NCBI GenBank assembly: GCA_022579005.1
Contig: MU401575.1
Location: 1 to 64,000 of the forward strand
Reading direction: 5' to 3'
Origin: Poronia punctata
Lineage: Eukaryota > Ascomycota > Sordariomycetes > Xylariales > Xylariaceae
Length of the DNA: 64,000 nt
Below, piece after piece: positions 10,937 through 24,400 of the stretch. Position 1 is the stretch's first letter; every line of letters begins with the position of its first letter. The translations under genes were made by a program, and so were the position numbers. Below the pieces are notes generated by a model. That model made no database searches. It was not told the DNA's origin and saw nothing but the letters and a program-made list of their open reading frames with translations.

Positions 10937-11981
10937 TGTGTGTCATGACAGATGGCCACGATGCATCTCCAAAGGTCTTGGATGCAAAGACCACCACGAC
11001 TATCAACCCTTGCAATAAATATCTTTAGTTGCAGCCTGTTGTTCAGCTGATAGAAATAAAAGCTGTACCTAGTAGGTAGATCATAGATGATATCGTTGAT
11101 AGTACGTTAAAACAAACCCGCAGCGTTAACTGAGTCTACCGATTGGTCTGCAAGACCTTCGCTGCTCTAGCAGACCTGCCTTATGCGTGCCCTTTCCCTG
11201 TCTTATGTCCTTGGACCTTGGCATCATTCTTTTATCGTACTTTCCTGACTAGCTAAGCTCGTTTGTCTTCGGCTTAAACACCAGACATTAGGTACTTGTA
11301 ATTTGTTCTACGAGTACGGTTTGTCTGCAGGTTGAGCGTTGTGGTTTTCCCGCCTTGGAAACGGACAATGCAACCTCGGTCTTATACTTGAGGGCGATCT
11401 GATTATTTATTTAAAAAATGTTATACTGTTATAGCACGGTAAATACTGTAACAGGAATATCTCATCGCGCATTGTCAGGGTAACAAGTAATACTTGGCTA
11501 GGTAGGTAACCATACGAGTAATGAAGGGTGAAGTGTACCTATCAAGTGGTAAATTGTAATGGTGCTGTTAAGTTTTAACCCTGAGCTGCCTGCAATCCCA
11601 ACTGACCGTTCACCGGTCACGTGCTTTCGGGTCGCTGTAGTGCCAATTAACGCGTTCTGTACCTAGGTACTTTAGTTACACTGTTGCAGCTGTTGCAGCC
11701 TAGTCGCAGTGACTGAGCTAGGCTGGGGATACCCATGTACTTAAACCAATGGCGAGCGTGACGTAGCCCACACACACCACATTGAACAAGGCATGTAACG
11801 GACTTGATACATTGATAGCAGATGCAGAAGCGCAATGGGCATGACACTTAAGAGTAGCTGAGATCTTTTCTTTAGACTTTGCGTCAGTATGCGCCGCCTG
11901 TTTGCTTTGCTGCCGACTGTGTCGCTTCCAAGTATGTTGCTATCGCCTCCATCTTAAGCAGGTTGACACAGGCTATTCAAT
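10937..11981. other. Intergenic upstream of the Rad4 gene
   Basis: No gene is seen. TACGAGTA copies are at 11309 and 11513. A T/A-rich patch lies at about 11400-11450. The last 120 bp are the presumed Rad4 promoter and leader. Confidence 0.5.
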
Positions 11982-14517
11982 ATGGCGGGAAGGAAACGCA
12001 AGTTGCCGGGCGACCCGTCCTCAATTGCAGAGGCATCCTCATCGCCTCGACGGACTACGAGATCTAGTGCTGCACGAAATGATATACCCGACATTTACCG
12101 CGATATGCTCGTCGAGGCCAACGTGCAAGCTACCACAGCCAACCCCCAACGGCCGGTCAAGAGGAAGCGTCCTGGCCAGCCGCGTGACAGTTTAGCCCAA
12201 AAGCCCAAAGGTCCCCTCGAACGGGCCAACCGAACCTTACCAATTCGTACAGAAGAGCAAAGCGAGGATGACGAAGACACGGACGGAATAGAATTTGAGG
12301 ATATGGTGCTCCCTGCTGCCACAATCCAGACGGTTTATCGCGAATCCGAGGATGAGGACGAGAATGAGGATGAAGAAGAGGGCATGGTGTTCGAAGATGT
12401 TGATTTCTCCGCCCATGCTACCATAGATGCATCTGATAGCTCCAAGGACTTAGATCTCGACCTATCCGCTCGAAGCATGGCTCCTGCGGCAAGGAGCAAT
12501 GACCGGCGCAAGCCTATCAATAAAGCAGAAAGGGAACGTAGAGTTGAAATACATAGAATGCACCTGCTCTGCTTGTTAGCACACGCGGCTCGGAGAAACA
12601 GATGGTGCAACGATTCTCAAGTGCAGGCTAGCCTACGACCATTGTTGACACCCAAGATGGTCAAGCAGCTGAACCCAGGGAGCCACCTCACTCAATTCGG
12701 GCAAGCAAACTCGTTGAAAGAAGGGTTAGCCATGGTAAACACCATGTTCGATACCAAGTACCAAGTTACTGAACGAGGACTACGGAGAGCTCTATGGGCA
12801 GAAACAGAGGCCCAATTACAAGATGTACCGTTATCCCCGTGGTCTCAATATGAGAGGGTGGGAGGCTAATACATATTCATAGTACACACCGCACGAAGAC
12901 ATGGAATCTACCTTGGAGAAGTCCGATTTTCGGGAAGCAGCAAGAACCCTGCGCGGTTCGCGGGATGTAGGGGCTCAGTTGTACTGTGCGCTTCTTCGTG
13001 CTGCGGGTGTAGAAGCTAGGCTAGTCTGCTCTCTACAGCCCCTCTCGTTTACTTCCAGCGGGCCGTATATGGGACGCAGCGGCAAAAAGAAACAGAAACT
13101 ATCTTTGGAAGAAAAGTATGGCCAGTTGTTCAAGGCCGACGACGCTCAAGAATCCACAGGTTCCTCGGTGAGGAGAAGACTAGGCCATCCGAACGCAGCG
13201 GCCTTTAGGATGCCTGAGATCAGCCCAGGCCCCTCTCGGCAGGTCGTGACGCCCAAGAAGATTCACGAATCCCCATTTCCCGTCTACTGGGTCGAGGTGC
13301 TCGACGAAGGACACCAGAAATGGCAACCGACAGACCCACTAGTGTTGAAGTCCTTTTGGAAGCCTCAGAAATTCGAACCTCCTGCCTCCGACAAGGAGAA
13401 CTGCATGGCATATGTCGTAGGATTCGAAGAGGACGGCACGGCCAAGGATGTGACCCGTCGTTACGCGAAGGCTTACAACGCAAAAACAAGAAGGCTGCGG
13501 GTAGAGGGCGTTCTTAACAATGGTGGTCGATGGTGGCGCAAGGCTCTTCGTGCGTATTCACGGCGCGTCACTAGTGACTTGGACCAAATAGAAGCCAGTG
13601 AGTTGGCTGCAGCAGAGGCGCGCGAGCCAATGCCCCGTAATATAGCCGACTTCAAAGACCATCCCATATATGCGTTAGAAAGACATCTAAGACGCAACGA
13701 AGTATTCGTCCCGAATGCAAGGCCATCTGGAACAGTAGCTGCCGGAAGCAAGGCTCCTTTGGAGAAGGTTTACAGACGCAGTGATGTTCGGGTAGCTCGC
13801 AGCCAAGAGAAGTGGTATCGACTCGGTAGGGAAGTACGACCAAACGAGATTCCGGTTAAGTTTGCGGTAAAATTGCCAAAGTCACACGAATTCGGCTCAG
13901 GGGAAGATGCTCGCGAGTTACAAGAGGGCGAGGCGAACGGTACACCGTTATACACTTTGGACCAGACGGACCTGTACAGAGCACCCCCGGTCCAAAACGG
14001 CAAAGTACCGAAGAATCGATACGGCAATCTGGATCTCTACGTACCTACCATGGTACCAGAAGGCGGTGTTCACATCGATGATGATCTTGGCGCTCGCGCC
14101 GCTTTCACCTTGGGCATTGATTACGCCCCAGCACTTACGGGGTTCCAGTTTAGGGGAAGAAAAGGAACAGCCGTCATACGCGGGGTGGTAGTACCTTTGG
14201 AGTACGAAGAAGCCGTACGAGCTGTGATTGACGGAATTAAGAACCAAGAGGCCGAACTGGAAGATGAAAGAAGGATGCGCCAGGTTCTTAAGACTTGGAG
14301 GGGCTTCCTGATGAACCTAAGGATTAGGCAGAGGATATGGGCAGGTGTCGACTCGGAAGACGAGGATGAACCCGAAAATGACCGTTATGTCGAAGTAGAA
14401 ACCCCGGATCCGGGTGGGGTTGAAGATGGGACGAAATTGTCGGACAACGGCAGTGACGGGGATGACATGGCGGGCGGCTTTGAAATTGACGATGAGTACA
14501 TGGGCGGTTTCATGTGA
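11982..14517 (+). CDS. rad4: Rad4/XPC-family nucleotide excision repair damage sensor
   Basis: Rad4/XPC recognises helix-distorting DNA lesions with Rad23 and starts nucleotide excision repair in the nucleus. Exons are 11982-12824 and 12883-14517 (825 aa), joined over a 58-nt intron with branch site GCTAATAC. The join restores the reading ETEAQLQD-YTPHEDME expected in the family. Residues 1-170 are disordered, basic then very acidic, with KRKRPGQPR as a likely nuclear signal. A helical region precedes the transglutaminase-like core (about 280-490; GAQLYCALLRAAGVEARLVC, then FPVYWVEVLDE). BHD1 is at about 535-585 (HPIYALERHLRRNEV), BHD2 about 590-680 (LGREVRPNEIPVK, NLDLYVPTMVPEGG) and BHD3 about 680-735 (DYAPALTGFQFRGRKG). 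An acidic tail ends the protein. The donor GTACCG is atypical, but frame and homology require it. No break is seen. Confidence 0.93.
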
Positions 14518-16089
14518 GCTTGGACCACTTCAGCATATTTCTAGAGTGTTGATTGACCGGATGCACATGCAAAATATTGGAGTACCCATCGATTTATATA
14601 TCTATCTACTGGTATAGTTTACAAATTGAAGCAGATTTTGTTTGACTGGTATCATTGCATACTGTACCTATTTGGCATACACGTGTACAAGTATGAAAGA
14701 AAGGGAAAAATTAAACCAGCCGAACTTGCGCGCGCGCAGTCTCGCTTGTATGGGTTGACAAATCGAACTGCCTGAATCTCTTAGCGAGCTCGTAGTAGGT
14801 AATTCCTTTGTCTCGCTCGCATTTGTTAGTGGTTTTCTTGGCGACCACATCGGGCCGGGGCTCGTCTCGGACCTTCGAGTTGCCGGGTATAATTCAAACT
14901 GCGACGGGCAACTGTACAATTTAGGTTTAGGCAGCCATGTATAAGGGTTCTGTAACGTGGATATAAAAAGAATTTAAATCGTACTCGTATACCTAGGATG
15001 CATGTACTAACCTATATGCACGTATATCAAAATGATCTCAATTTAACACACATGATTACCTACCTAGTACCTAATAACTTCATCTACCTACACACACGTA
15101 GATTCCAGGTCATAGTCAATATTTTTGTACACGACTTGAAATACAACACCTCTGACTTATCGTACTCGTAGTTCTAGACTGTAAGTACTTCATTTGTTAC
15201 CATGCAAAATTGCGTACATACTGTGTACCAATAGATCCTCGGGAATCTGTCGACTATTCACCGTTGAACCATTTATTGAATTCTGCCTAGCCTCTTGGAT
15301 CTGGGTCTTTGGGGCTTGGCTTTGACGACTTACGGCGTTTTGGTTGGCTGTTCGGCTCAAGGCACTGATAATAGTAGGGCAGAGCATGGGTTCACAGCCT
15401 CGACGTCAGCACAAGGGGGGCTCCAGTGTCGCCATTTGACAGGGGTAAATCGGCCCAGCGACTATAGAGCCCCGCTGTTAAACACCCCGAAGCGAACCAA
15501 AAAGGCTCTAAATCGGGATTTCAACGCTATCATGACTACGAGTAGGCTAGGTTGCCTTTGAATTACTTTAGTTTGGGAGGGGGGTCTGGGTCTCCTGCCT
15601 GCCCGTGGGGGACTCGATGGCTGCGTGTCGATTCGGTTTCGCAAATCTGGATGTACCGACTGTATCTAAACACCTATTATCTACACGTACTAGAATAACT
15701 CTGTGTCTCAACACCCACGTGTTTGTCATATGTTGTACATCATCACATACATACCGATATTACTTCAAGTAGCATCATACCGTACATCTACGGAATATTC
15801 ATTCATTCGCTCATAACGTACACACAGATACACTCTTTCCGTTTTCATTTTGCTGCTCAGTTGCTTTGCTTATGCGTTAATTGACCCTATTACCAGTCCC
15901 CGATTGATCATTGTACCGCCCCCTTATTACCTACGGTCTACGAGTAGAGATAGAGTTGGAACTTGATCGCTTACGAGAGATAATCCCCGATCGCTACGGA
16001 GCTCTTCGTGAGCTGCCGCCACGCCATCATCCTTGTCGAGTGCCGAACTGGCTGATACCGACGCACGTGGACGCGGACGCCGCCAAAAC
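14518..16089. other. Intergenic between Rad4 and the ABC transporter
   Basis: No gene is seen in about 1.57 kb. TACTCGTA-type 8-mers are at 14982, 15163, 15537 and 15939, the last 150 bp before the ABC transporter start. Several TACCTAGG and ACACGTA motifs are present. Confidence 0.5.
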
Positions 16090-19000
16090 ATGGATTTCTT
16101 TAGGCAGACATGGACGTTGACGAAGAAGAACCTCAGGATCATTGCCATTCGCCATAGTACCGCCACTGTCATCCGGGCTTTCCTCCTCCCCATCATATTG
16201 GCCGCATTCTTTACTTTTGCCCGATATATTTTTGTGTCGCCGTCGAAATATGGTATCTCCGACCCGCATGCCATCAGATCGCTACAAGACGGGCTCCGCG
16301 AGGCGAACTCGGTCGGGCGCACCAAGGTTGCTTTTGTGAACAATGGACTGGCCGGCGGCGACATCGACCGGGTCATAGATATCCTGGTAGACCAAGTCAA
16401 AAATGCAGACAAAGAGGCCATCAGGCTATCGGAGCTTAGTGATCTCACCACGACTTGTCGCAGTACGCTGCGCGGAAATTCGAACTGTTTTGGCGCCGTG
16501 GTTTTCAACTCGTCTCCCAAGGAGGGAAACGGTAATATCTGGAATTATACCCTCCGCGCTGATGGTGTTCTGGGTTCGCGCATCTTCGCCGATGAGGACG
16601 ATAACGATGCCCAGGTGTATACGCTCCCTCTCCAGAGGGCGGTAGACTCTGCCATTGCCCGCCTTGACAACGGCTCGGATGAGACGAGTAGCGACGCCCG
16701 CACGAGCTCACTCCCCGACAAGACGGAGGAGTATGGGTTTACCCCCTTGACGCAGGACGAGCGCAACCAAGAGATCCGCCGAAACTACCAGAGCGCATTG
16801 ACAAACTTCTTGGCCGTGGCCTTCGTACTTGTAGTGATCGGTGTTTGCTATCATATGACGGGCCACATGGCTACCGAACGCGAGATCGGCATGTCGCAGC
16901 TTCTAGATGCCATGATGCCAACCAAACACCTCTGGGAGGCCCAGGTCGCCAGACTGTTATCCCACCATATCGCATTCACCATCATCTACCTGCCTGCTTG
17001 GGTGATCGGCTCCATCATCATTGGTCGAGGAGTATGGACTCATACCAATGTTGGCATAGTACTCATATACTACGTACTTGCCGGTCTTGCCTTCACCTCG
17101 CTCTCGATCCTCGGAGCAGCCTTCTTCAAGCGATCGCAGCTCTCCGGCGTGGTGACGACTATCGTGTATATCCTTCTAGCTATTCTCGCGCAGGTCTTGA
17201 CTTCTCCAAAGACCGGGACAGTCGCCGTGCTAAGCTTGCTATTTACACCGTGCAACTTCGTGTGGTTCATGACCTACATAGCGCGATGGGAAAAGGCAGT
17301 ACAGCCTACTGACCTGATCAAGTCGCCCCCGGGGAACCCATGGGACCTGCCAGGAATCGTCTTCTGGATTTTCCTGGTAATCCAGATCATTGTATACCCT
17401 ATTTTGGGTGCTATGCTGGAACGTTTCTTCCACGGCACCACTACCCAGGGCCGCACCATCCTACGCGGTCAAGCTGTGGAGACGGCCCCTAACGATGCAG
17501 TCGTCCTTGAGGGCTTCACCAAGATCTACAGGCCAGGTCCTCTGCGCCGTCTATTCTCCTTTATTTCCAAGCCGAGGGCCGATGTCGTGGCCGTCGACAA
17601 GCTCTCGATGAGAGCGGGGAGAGGGCAAATCCTGGCCTTGCTGGGTGCTAACGGAAGTGGGAAGAGTACAACGCTTGATTCTATCGCAGGTACCAGCAAG
17701 CTCACCAGTGGCAACATCGTAATCGACGGCTCTGGAGGATTAGGCATTGCGCCCCAGAAGAACGTTCTCTGGGACGAACTGACTGTCGAGGAACACATCC
17801 GCATCTTTAACAGGCTCAAGTCGCCCAGAAATACTGCTTCCAAAGAGGAGATCCGTGAGCTCGTCGCCTCGGTAGACCTGGGGACCAAGATCAAGGCGCA
17901 GTCCAAAACTCTATCCGGTGGCCAGAAACGGAAGTTGCAGCTAGGTATGATGTTGACTGGCGGTAGTGCCGTGTGCTGCGTCGACGAGGTCTCGTCCGGT
18001 ATCGATCCGCTATCCCGCCGGAAGATCTGGGATATCCTGCTGGCCGAACGTGGAAAGCGAACCATCATCATGACAACCCACTTTCTAGACGAGGCCGATC
18101 TTCTCGCCGACCACATCGCCATCCTGTCCAAAGGCACACTGCGGGCACAGGGCTCGTCGGTTGAACTCAAAGACCGGCTAGGCGCCGGTTACCGCATCCA
18201 TGTTTTCAATGCCAGAGACATCAAAAACTCCCCCGAGATTGAAGGCGTCCGACGGGTCGTGTCGTTCGATGTCATCAGCTATCTGGCACCTTCCTCCAGC
18301 CTGGCCGCCCAGGTGATTCGCGCGCTGGAAGCCGAAGGCATAACCGACTATAAATTCTCCAGCCCGACCATCGAGGACGTGTTCTTGCAGGTTGCCGAAG
18401 AAGTCAAGAACGAGTCTACCAAGACGCCAGACTCGGACTCGACTGACGAGAAACAGGCGATTACATATACACGTGAATCTCAGACTCCCCTGAGCCAGCC
18501 GGAAAATGACGGGCTTGAACTGCTCTCGGGGCGGCCCATCGGCTTCCTCAAGCAGACCATGGTGCTCCTTGGGAAGCGATGCGTTGTTTTCAAGGCCAAC
18601 TGGTTCCCATACGTTGCTGCCTTGCTCATCCCCATCATCGCCGCTGCCTTGACGTCTCTGTTCGTCAGGGGCCAGGATCCGACGAGTTGCCGCCCTAACA
18701 ACTCCAATGCGGCTGGATCTACCAAGGCCTACATGGAGCTATTCGACGAGCTCGATTTAGTTGCTGGTCCAGCTTCCCAATTCGACCCAGCCACGCTCGC
18801 GTCGTTGTTCAGGCCGATTTTGCCGGGCCTGGGTGGTGGTTCGTCCAACGATGGCGGCGCTTCCAACGTGACGTCGACCTTTGTCGAAGCCCTTCACCTC
18901 GTCGATTCGTTTGCCGACTTTAACCGGTACGTGGTGGAAAGCCGCAAGAACATCACGCCGGCTGGTTGGTGGCTTGGAGATGCCAACTCTCCGCCTACCG

Positions 19001-21017
19001 TCGTCTACGAATCCGATGTCGGCAGCGTATACTCTTCCATATTTGGCCAAAACGCCCTGGACGTGATGCTGACCAACACATCCATCGCTACTACATACGC
19101 TAGGTTCACCACTCCCTTCATGCCCAGCACGGGGCAGTCTCTCCAGCTCCTGACCTATCTTTGTCTGGCATTGTCGGCCTATCCTGCCTTCTTCGGCCTG
19201 TATCCAAATGTGGAACGCCGGCGGAATGTCCGCGGGCTACAGTATTCCAACGGAGTCCGCTCTCTCCCTCTGTGGGTGTCCCACGTCTTGTTCGACTTTG
19301 CCATTGTGCTTGTTTCCTCGGCCATCGTCACCGCCATCTTCGCCGCTGTATCGGATGTCTGGTATCACGTCGACTACATGTTCTTGATCTTCTTCCTATA
19401 TGGGTTGGCGTCCATCTTGCTCTCGTACGTCATCTCGCTCTTCTGCGGCAACCAGCTCTCGACCTATGCATTCTCCGCCGCCGGACAAGCCGTTGGCTTC
19501 CTGATTTACTTCATCGCCTACTTGTCGGTGCAGACGTACGTGGCCGTCAACAAGATCGACTCGTCGCTCAAGATAGTCCACTTTGTCCTCTCTGCCTTTG
19601 TGCCCATCGGTAGCGTTGTGCGTGCACTGTTCGTAGCGCTCAATCTGTTCTCCACAACCTGCGACGGCGAACAACTCCGGAGTAATCCTGGCTCCATCCT
19701 CGCATACGGAGGGCCTATACTGTACCTGATCTTGCAGTCCATCGTATTATTCGCCTTCCTTCTCTGGTACGACAGTGGCGCAGGGACAACGATCCTCAAC
19801 CGCATCACCCAAAAAGCAATCAAGAGAGATAACGACGGGGCAGGGTCGGATGAAGAGGTTGCTATCGAACTCGACCGAATCACGAGTAATGCGCAGAGCG
19901 ACGATGGACTACGCGTCTTGCATTTGACCAAGTCTTTTGGAAAGTTTACCGCCGTGGACAACGTCTCGTTTGGCGTCCGGCACGGCGAAGTCTTTGCCCG
20001 TAAGTCTTCTACCCCTTTAACATACAAATCATTCCTTTCAATGAAGCACTTAGCAGACTAACCTAGTCTTGTTTCATCACAGTGCTCGGACCCAACGGCG
20101 CCGGTAAATCAACAACCATTTCACTCATCAGAGGCGATCTCAAACCCAGCCTAAACGGCGGCGACGTGCTTGTGGAAGACACATCGGTAGTGCACAACCG
20201 TGCCGCAGCTCGGTCACATCTCGGCGTGTGTCCGCAGTTCGACGCCATCGACTCGATGACGGTACTTGAACACCTGCGCTTCTACGCCAAGATCCGCGGC
20301 ATCCCCGACGTAGACCACAACGTCAAGGCAGTGTTGCGTGCCGTAGGACTCGAGGCCTTCGCCACACGTATGGCGGACGCCCTATCCGGCGGCAACAAGC
20401 GCAAGTTATCTCTCGGCATCGCGCTGATGGGAAACCCCAGCGTGGTCCTGCTAGACGAGCCCTCGTCCGGCCTAGACGCGGCCGCGAAACGCATCATGTG
20501 GCGGACCCTGAGCTCCATCGTGCCAGGCCGATCGATCCTCTTGACAACCCACAGCATGGAGGAAGCCGACGCCCTGGCCAGCCGAGCCGGCATCCTAGCC
20601 AAGAACATGCTCGCCATGGGCACCATCGACAATCTCCGCGAGCGCTTCGGCGACGCCATCCACGTCCACCTCGTCAGCCGCTCCGCACCCCACTCGACCG
20701 ACGAGGAGATGGACCGCATGCGCCAATGGATCCTCTCCGCCCTCCCCGGCGCCGAGGTCGAGCCGAAGACGTACCACGGCCAACTACGCTTCTCCGTCCC
20801 CGGAAACGCCGTCGCCGCCGATGGCAGCGGCAACAGCAGCAGCGCAGTCGGCCGTCTCGTCGTCTTGCTCGAGGAACAAAAGGACAACCTCGGCATCGAG
20901 CATTACTCATGCACACCTACCACCCTCGACCAGGTCTTTTTGACAATCGTCGGAAAGCACAATGTGCGCGAGGAGGGATACACGGAGAAGAAGAAGTCTT
21001 GGTGGAGGCGGTCGTAA
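16090..21017 (+). CDS. Full-length ABC-A (ABCA) subfamily transporter
   Basis: Probable lipid or lipophile transporter of the ABCA type, in a plasma or internal membrane. Exons are 16090-19999 and 20083-21017, 1614 aa. The 83-nt intron splits the second Walker A loop (EVFA-LLGPNGAGKST). Order: one N-terminal membrane helix (about 25-45), a large lumenal loop, a helix group at about 235-445, NBD1 (about 470-700), a second lone helix (about 840), a large loop, a helix group at about 1010-1235, and NBD2 (about 1270-1540). This TMD-NBD-TMD-NBD order with large loops after each first helix is the ABCA plan. NBD1: GANGSGKST (about 519), LSGGQKRK (608), VDEVSSG Walker B (631), TTHFLDEA. NBD2: LSGGNKRK (1404), LLDEPSSGLD (1426), TTHSMEEA. 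NBD1 has Val in place of the usual Pro after the catalytic Glu. A start codon upstream of 16090 is not supported. The gene converges on the histidine kinase. Confidence 0.92.
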
Positions 21018-21464
21018 AGTCGGTTATATATAAGAAGAAGAAAAAAATACAAAATCTAACGATGAGATGGGTCAAATTCCAGATGCCATGAGTCGATGTA
21101 TATAAAGGAATAGATATATGAGGAGGGGGGAAGATATACCAAAGGTTAGGGAGAAGGATAGAAAGGGGGTGGGTTGGGGTGTCACAGTTATCTTGTCAAG
21201 ACTACCTATACAAGTACATACTTAATTTCTTAGATTACTACCTTACCAGTTCAACATCGTTTCGGCGTCGCGGAACAAAGTGTTTAAATTTCTTTTTTTA
21301 GCTCCGCTATCTGCATACAGACATGCATAGGTACGTATTTTACCAGATTCCTTTTCTTGTCAGCAGATAAAGTAGCTATCCCTACCTACTATCGACCGCA
21401 CAAGCTATTTTCTTTTTCTTTTTCTGTAATATTTTTTCTTATTATTTTTAACGCTTTCTTTACT
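21018..21464. other. Convergent 3' intergenic region
   Basis: 447 bp between the ends of the ABC transporter (+) and the histidine kinase (-). It is A/T-rich with T-runs (21290-21300, 21400-21450) likely to carry both polyadenylation signals. No gene is seen. Confidence 0.6.
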
Positions 21465-24400
21465 TCACACAAGGCCTTTCTCCCGCAGTACTGCACTAAT
21501 ATTCTGAAAAGTGACAGGTTTTGTCAGGAATACATTAACCCCACTCTGGCAGGCATCCTTCTGTGCATCGTCCGACGCCAGACCTGTTAGAGCGATGATG
21601 GTCACGGGCTCGACCTTGCTTGCTGCTTCTAACCTCCTGATCTGTCTCGTCGCTTCCAGACCGTCTATCCTCGGCATGCTGATGTCCATGAGGATACAAC
21701 GGTACTTGCCGGGCTTCTCCCGAAATCTGTCAATTGCGAACTGACCATCTTCTGCCGTGACATACCCATGGCCGAGCTTTTTCATGTACGTGCAGAGCAT
21801 CTTCATGTTAATGGGATTATCCTCGACTAGTAAGAACGGCGCGGTCTCATCTTGTGGGCGCTCAGGGTTGCTGCGTGACCGGCTTCCAAGTTTGGGCATA
21901 TCGAGAGGCCTAGTACGTGGAGACAAGGGAGGGGAGCTGGCATTGGCCCGGGGCGTGGGCTCCCTTGTCTGTGTGAAGACGTTACCGCCATTCACGCCGA
22001 AAGGATTCTGGTTCTCTCCTGTGGGAGCCCAGGGTAAGGGGAGAGCTGGTTGTTCACGGGCCTCAGATGAACTTGGGGGGGTCAAGGTCAGAGGCAGAGG
22101 TTTACCCTTCGATTGAACTTCCTGCCACTGCATCCATCGCTGCAGTGCCGCTACTAGTACCTTGGCTAGTTTTCGGGGTCCGGTACTAGACAGACAATCT
22201 GTTAGACCATCTCATGACCTCGGGGAATCGTCTCCTGTTTCTCAAAATCGATGGGGGGGATAACTTACGGTTGGGAGATGAACTCGGTAACAGCCGAGGG
22301 GGGTTGAAAGTCAGTGTCTTTAGACAGATGGCTCGCACTCAATGCGTTGGGACAGACAACAACAAGAGGTGTTCTTGCTAGCCCATCCATGTTAATATTT
22401 GGGTTCTTCAACATTGACTCTTCGCACAAGACGACGTCGGGAGTTAGACCCTCGTGCTGACGCCCTGTGATTACTTCCATGGCCAGGCTCTTCTTACAAG
22501 TGTTCCATATGGACTGGTACTCGTCATCAGTAGCCCGACTCTTTCTTCTGGCATCTTTGGAAAGACGTGGGAGGCCCAGCCTTGTACCGAACCCGATGAA
22601 GCGGATTCGGAGGCCGTTGAGCTTTTCTTTCTGCTTAGGAAACTCGTCGGTTTTCTCCTCGGGGCTTTGCAGAGGGAGGTAGGAGTCAGATACCGGTACC
22701 AACGGCAGTAATACCGTTGCCGTGGTACCAACACCCTTCCTACTCTCTATAGTCACCTTCCCCTTCATCGAGGAGACGATCTTGTGGACCACGCTTAGGC
22801 CGAGGCCCAGGCCAGCCCCGATAAGGTCTTCCTGCTGGAATTCTTGGAACATGTGGTTTGCAAGAAACTCCTCCGAGATCCCTTTCCCTGTGTCGGCAAC
22901 GACAATCTTGACCCAGCGCCGTCCGGTTTTGCCGAGCTTTTTCTTTTTGCCCCGGATGGGCTCCTGGGAAAGCGCAACACGGATGCTACCAGATCTGGTG
23001 TACTTTAGCGCGTTTCCGAAGAGGTTCATCACGATCCTCCGTATCGCGCCGGATATGGCGAGGTAATGATGGGAGCTGTTAGGATCGATAGCAAGGTCGA
23101 TGACAACGCGTTCGGAAGCTGATGTCAACTCCTGAAAACTTCCCTCTCCGACGCATAGGTCCTCTGCAGCTTCCAGATTGTCCCTTTGCCGTATTGGATC
23201 GACGTACGGGTGGACGTCTTCCTGCGTCCGACGCACACTACCCTCTTCAATCGACATCCGCTGGAAGTTATACCCAGCAAAGATGCTCTCCGTCACTTCT
23301 TCCACCAACTGGTCAACTCTCACAGGAGTAGTGATGGACTTCATGCGTTCCTGGAGTGTGAAGTTCATCTCTCTACGGAGACCTCGTGCTCCCGAGTCAG
23401 GGTTTTTCCCCTCGGGACTGAAATTGTTGACTTTGGCATAATATAGTAGGTGGAGGAGCGTGTCCGACAGTGTTCTCACGCACGTCTCGAGCATGTGTAG
23501 CAAGCTACCCTGGAAAACGCTCAGGTTCGTATCGGTCAAGCATTCAACCGCGGCTATTATGCCGTGAAGCGGGGACCGTAGCTCGTGCGAGAGCGAGCCC
23601 AAAACATCCGACTGAGCTTGGTTGGCGAGGCGGGCTTCGAGGCTGGCACACTCGGACATGGCCAAGGGGACAAAGGACAGCAGATAGTTGACGTCTACTT
23701 TGCTAAACAAGCGCGTCTTGGCACGCGTGTATGCGAAGCAACCCGCTACCCAGCCATTCTTGATTTCATCCTTGACCGGGACGAACACCACACTTCGAGC
23801 GCCGGGGAAGGCCTTGTAGACGTCGTTTCTCAAGTTTCCGATGAACGAGAGGGTGCGTCGTTTGATCAGCCTAGGGGGCCTGTACGGTGTGCTGGAAGCT
23901 ACTTGCGTACTAATATAACCTGGCATGTCGCCCGATTGCGGTCTGCCGCTCTCGTCATAGCCGAAGACGACGCCTTTTGGATGGCACTTTAGAAGTGCCC
24001 TTAGCGTTCTGATAGATATACCCCTTCCGGTGGTATAACCGGACCCCTTGTTGAGATTTGGCGTGTCAAGTGCCGAGGACGCAATTATATGGGAACAATC
24101 ATCAGTGTGGGAACCAGAGGTCGAGTCGCTCTCTGATGCGTCGCTATCAATAGTCTCTTCTTCAGACAAAGAAGAAGACGCTGAATCGACCATGTCATCT
24201 TCTTCAAAGATATCGTTGGTCGAGTTAAACCCCGAGTTGGCGTCGAAGAAAACCACGCCGTCAGCCTGAATGCACTCCCGCATGATATTCGCTGCCTTGG
24301 AGAAAACGACGGCTAATGGATCTTGCTCCATCGATGCAGAGTCCTCTGCAAATTGCCTCGCTGTAGGAGTCACGTGGGCCTCACCCGATCCGTCAGGGGA

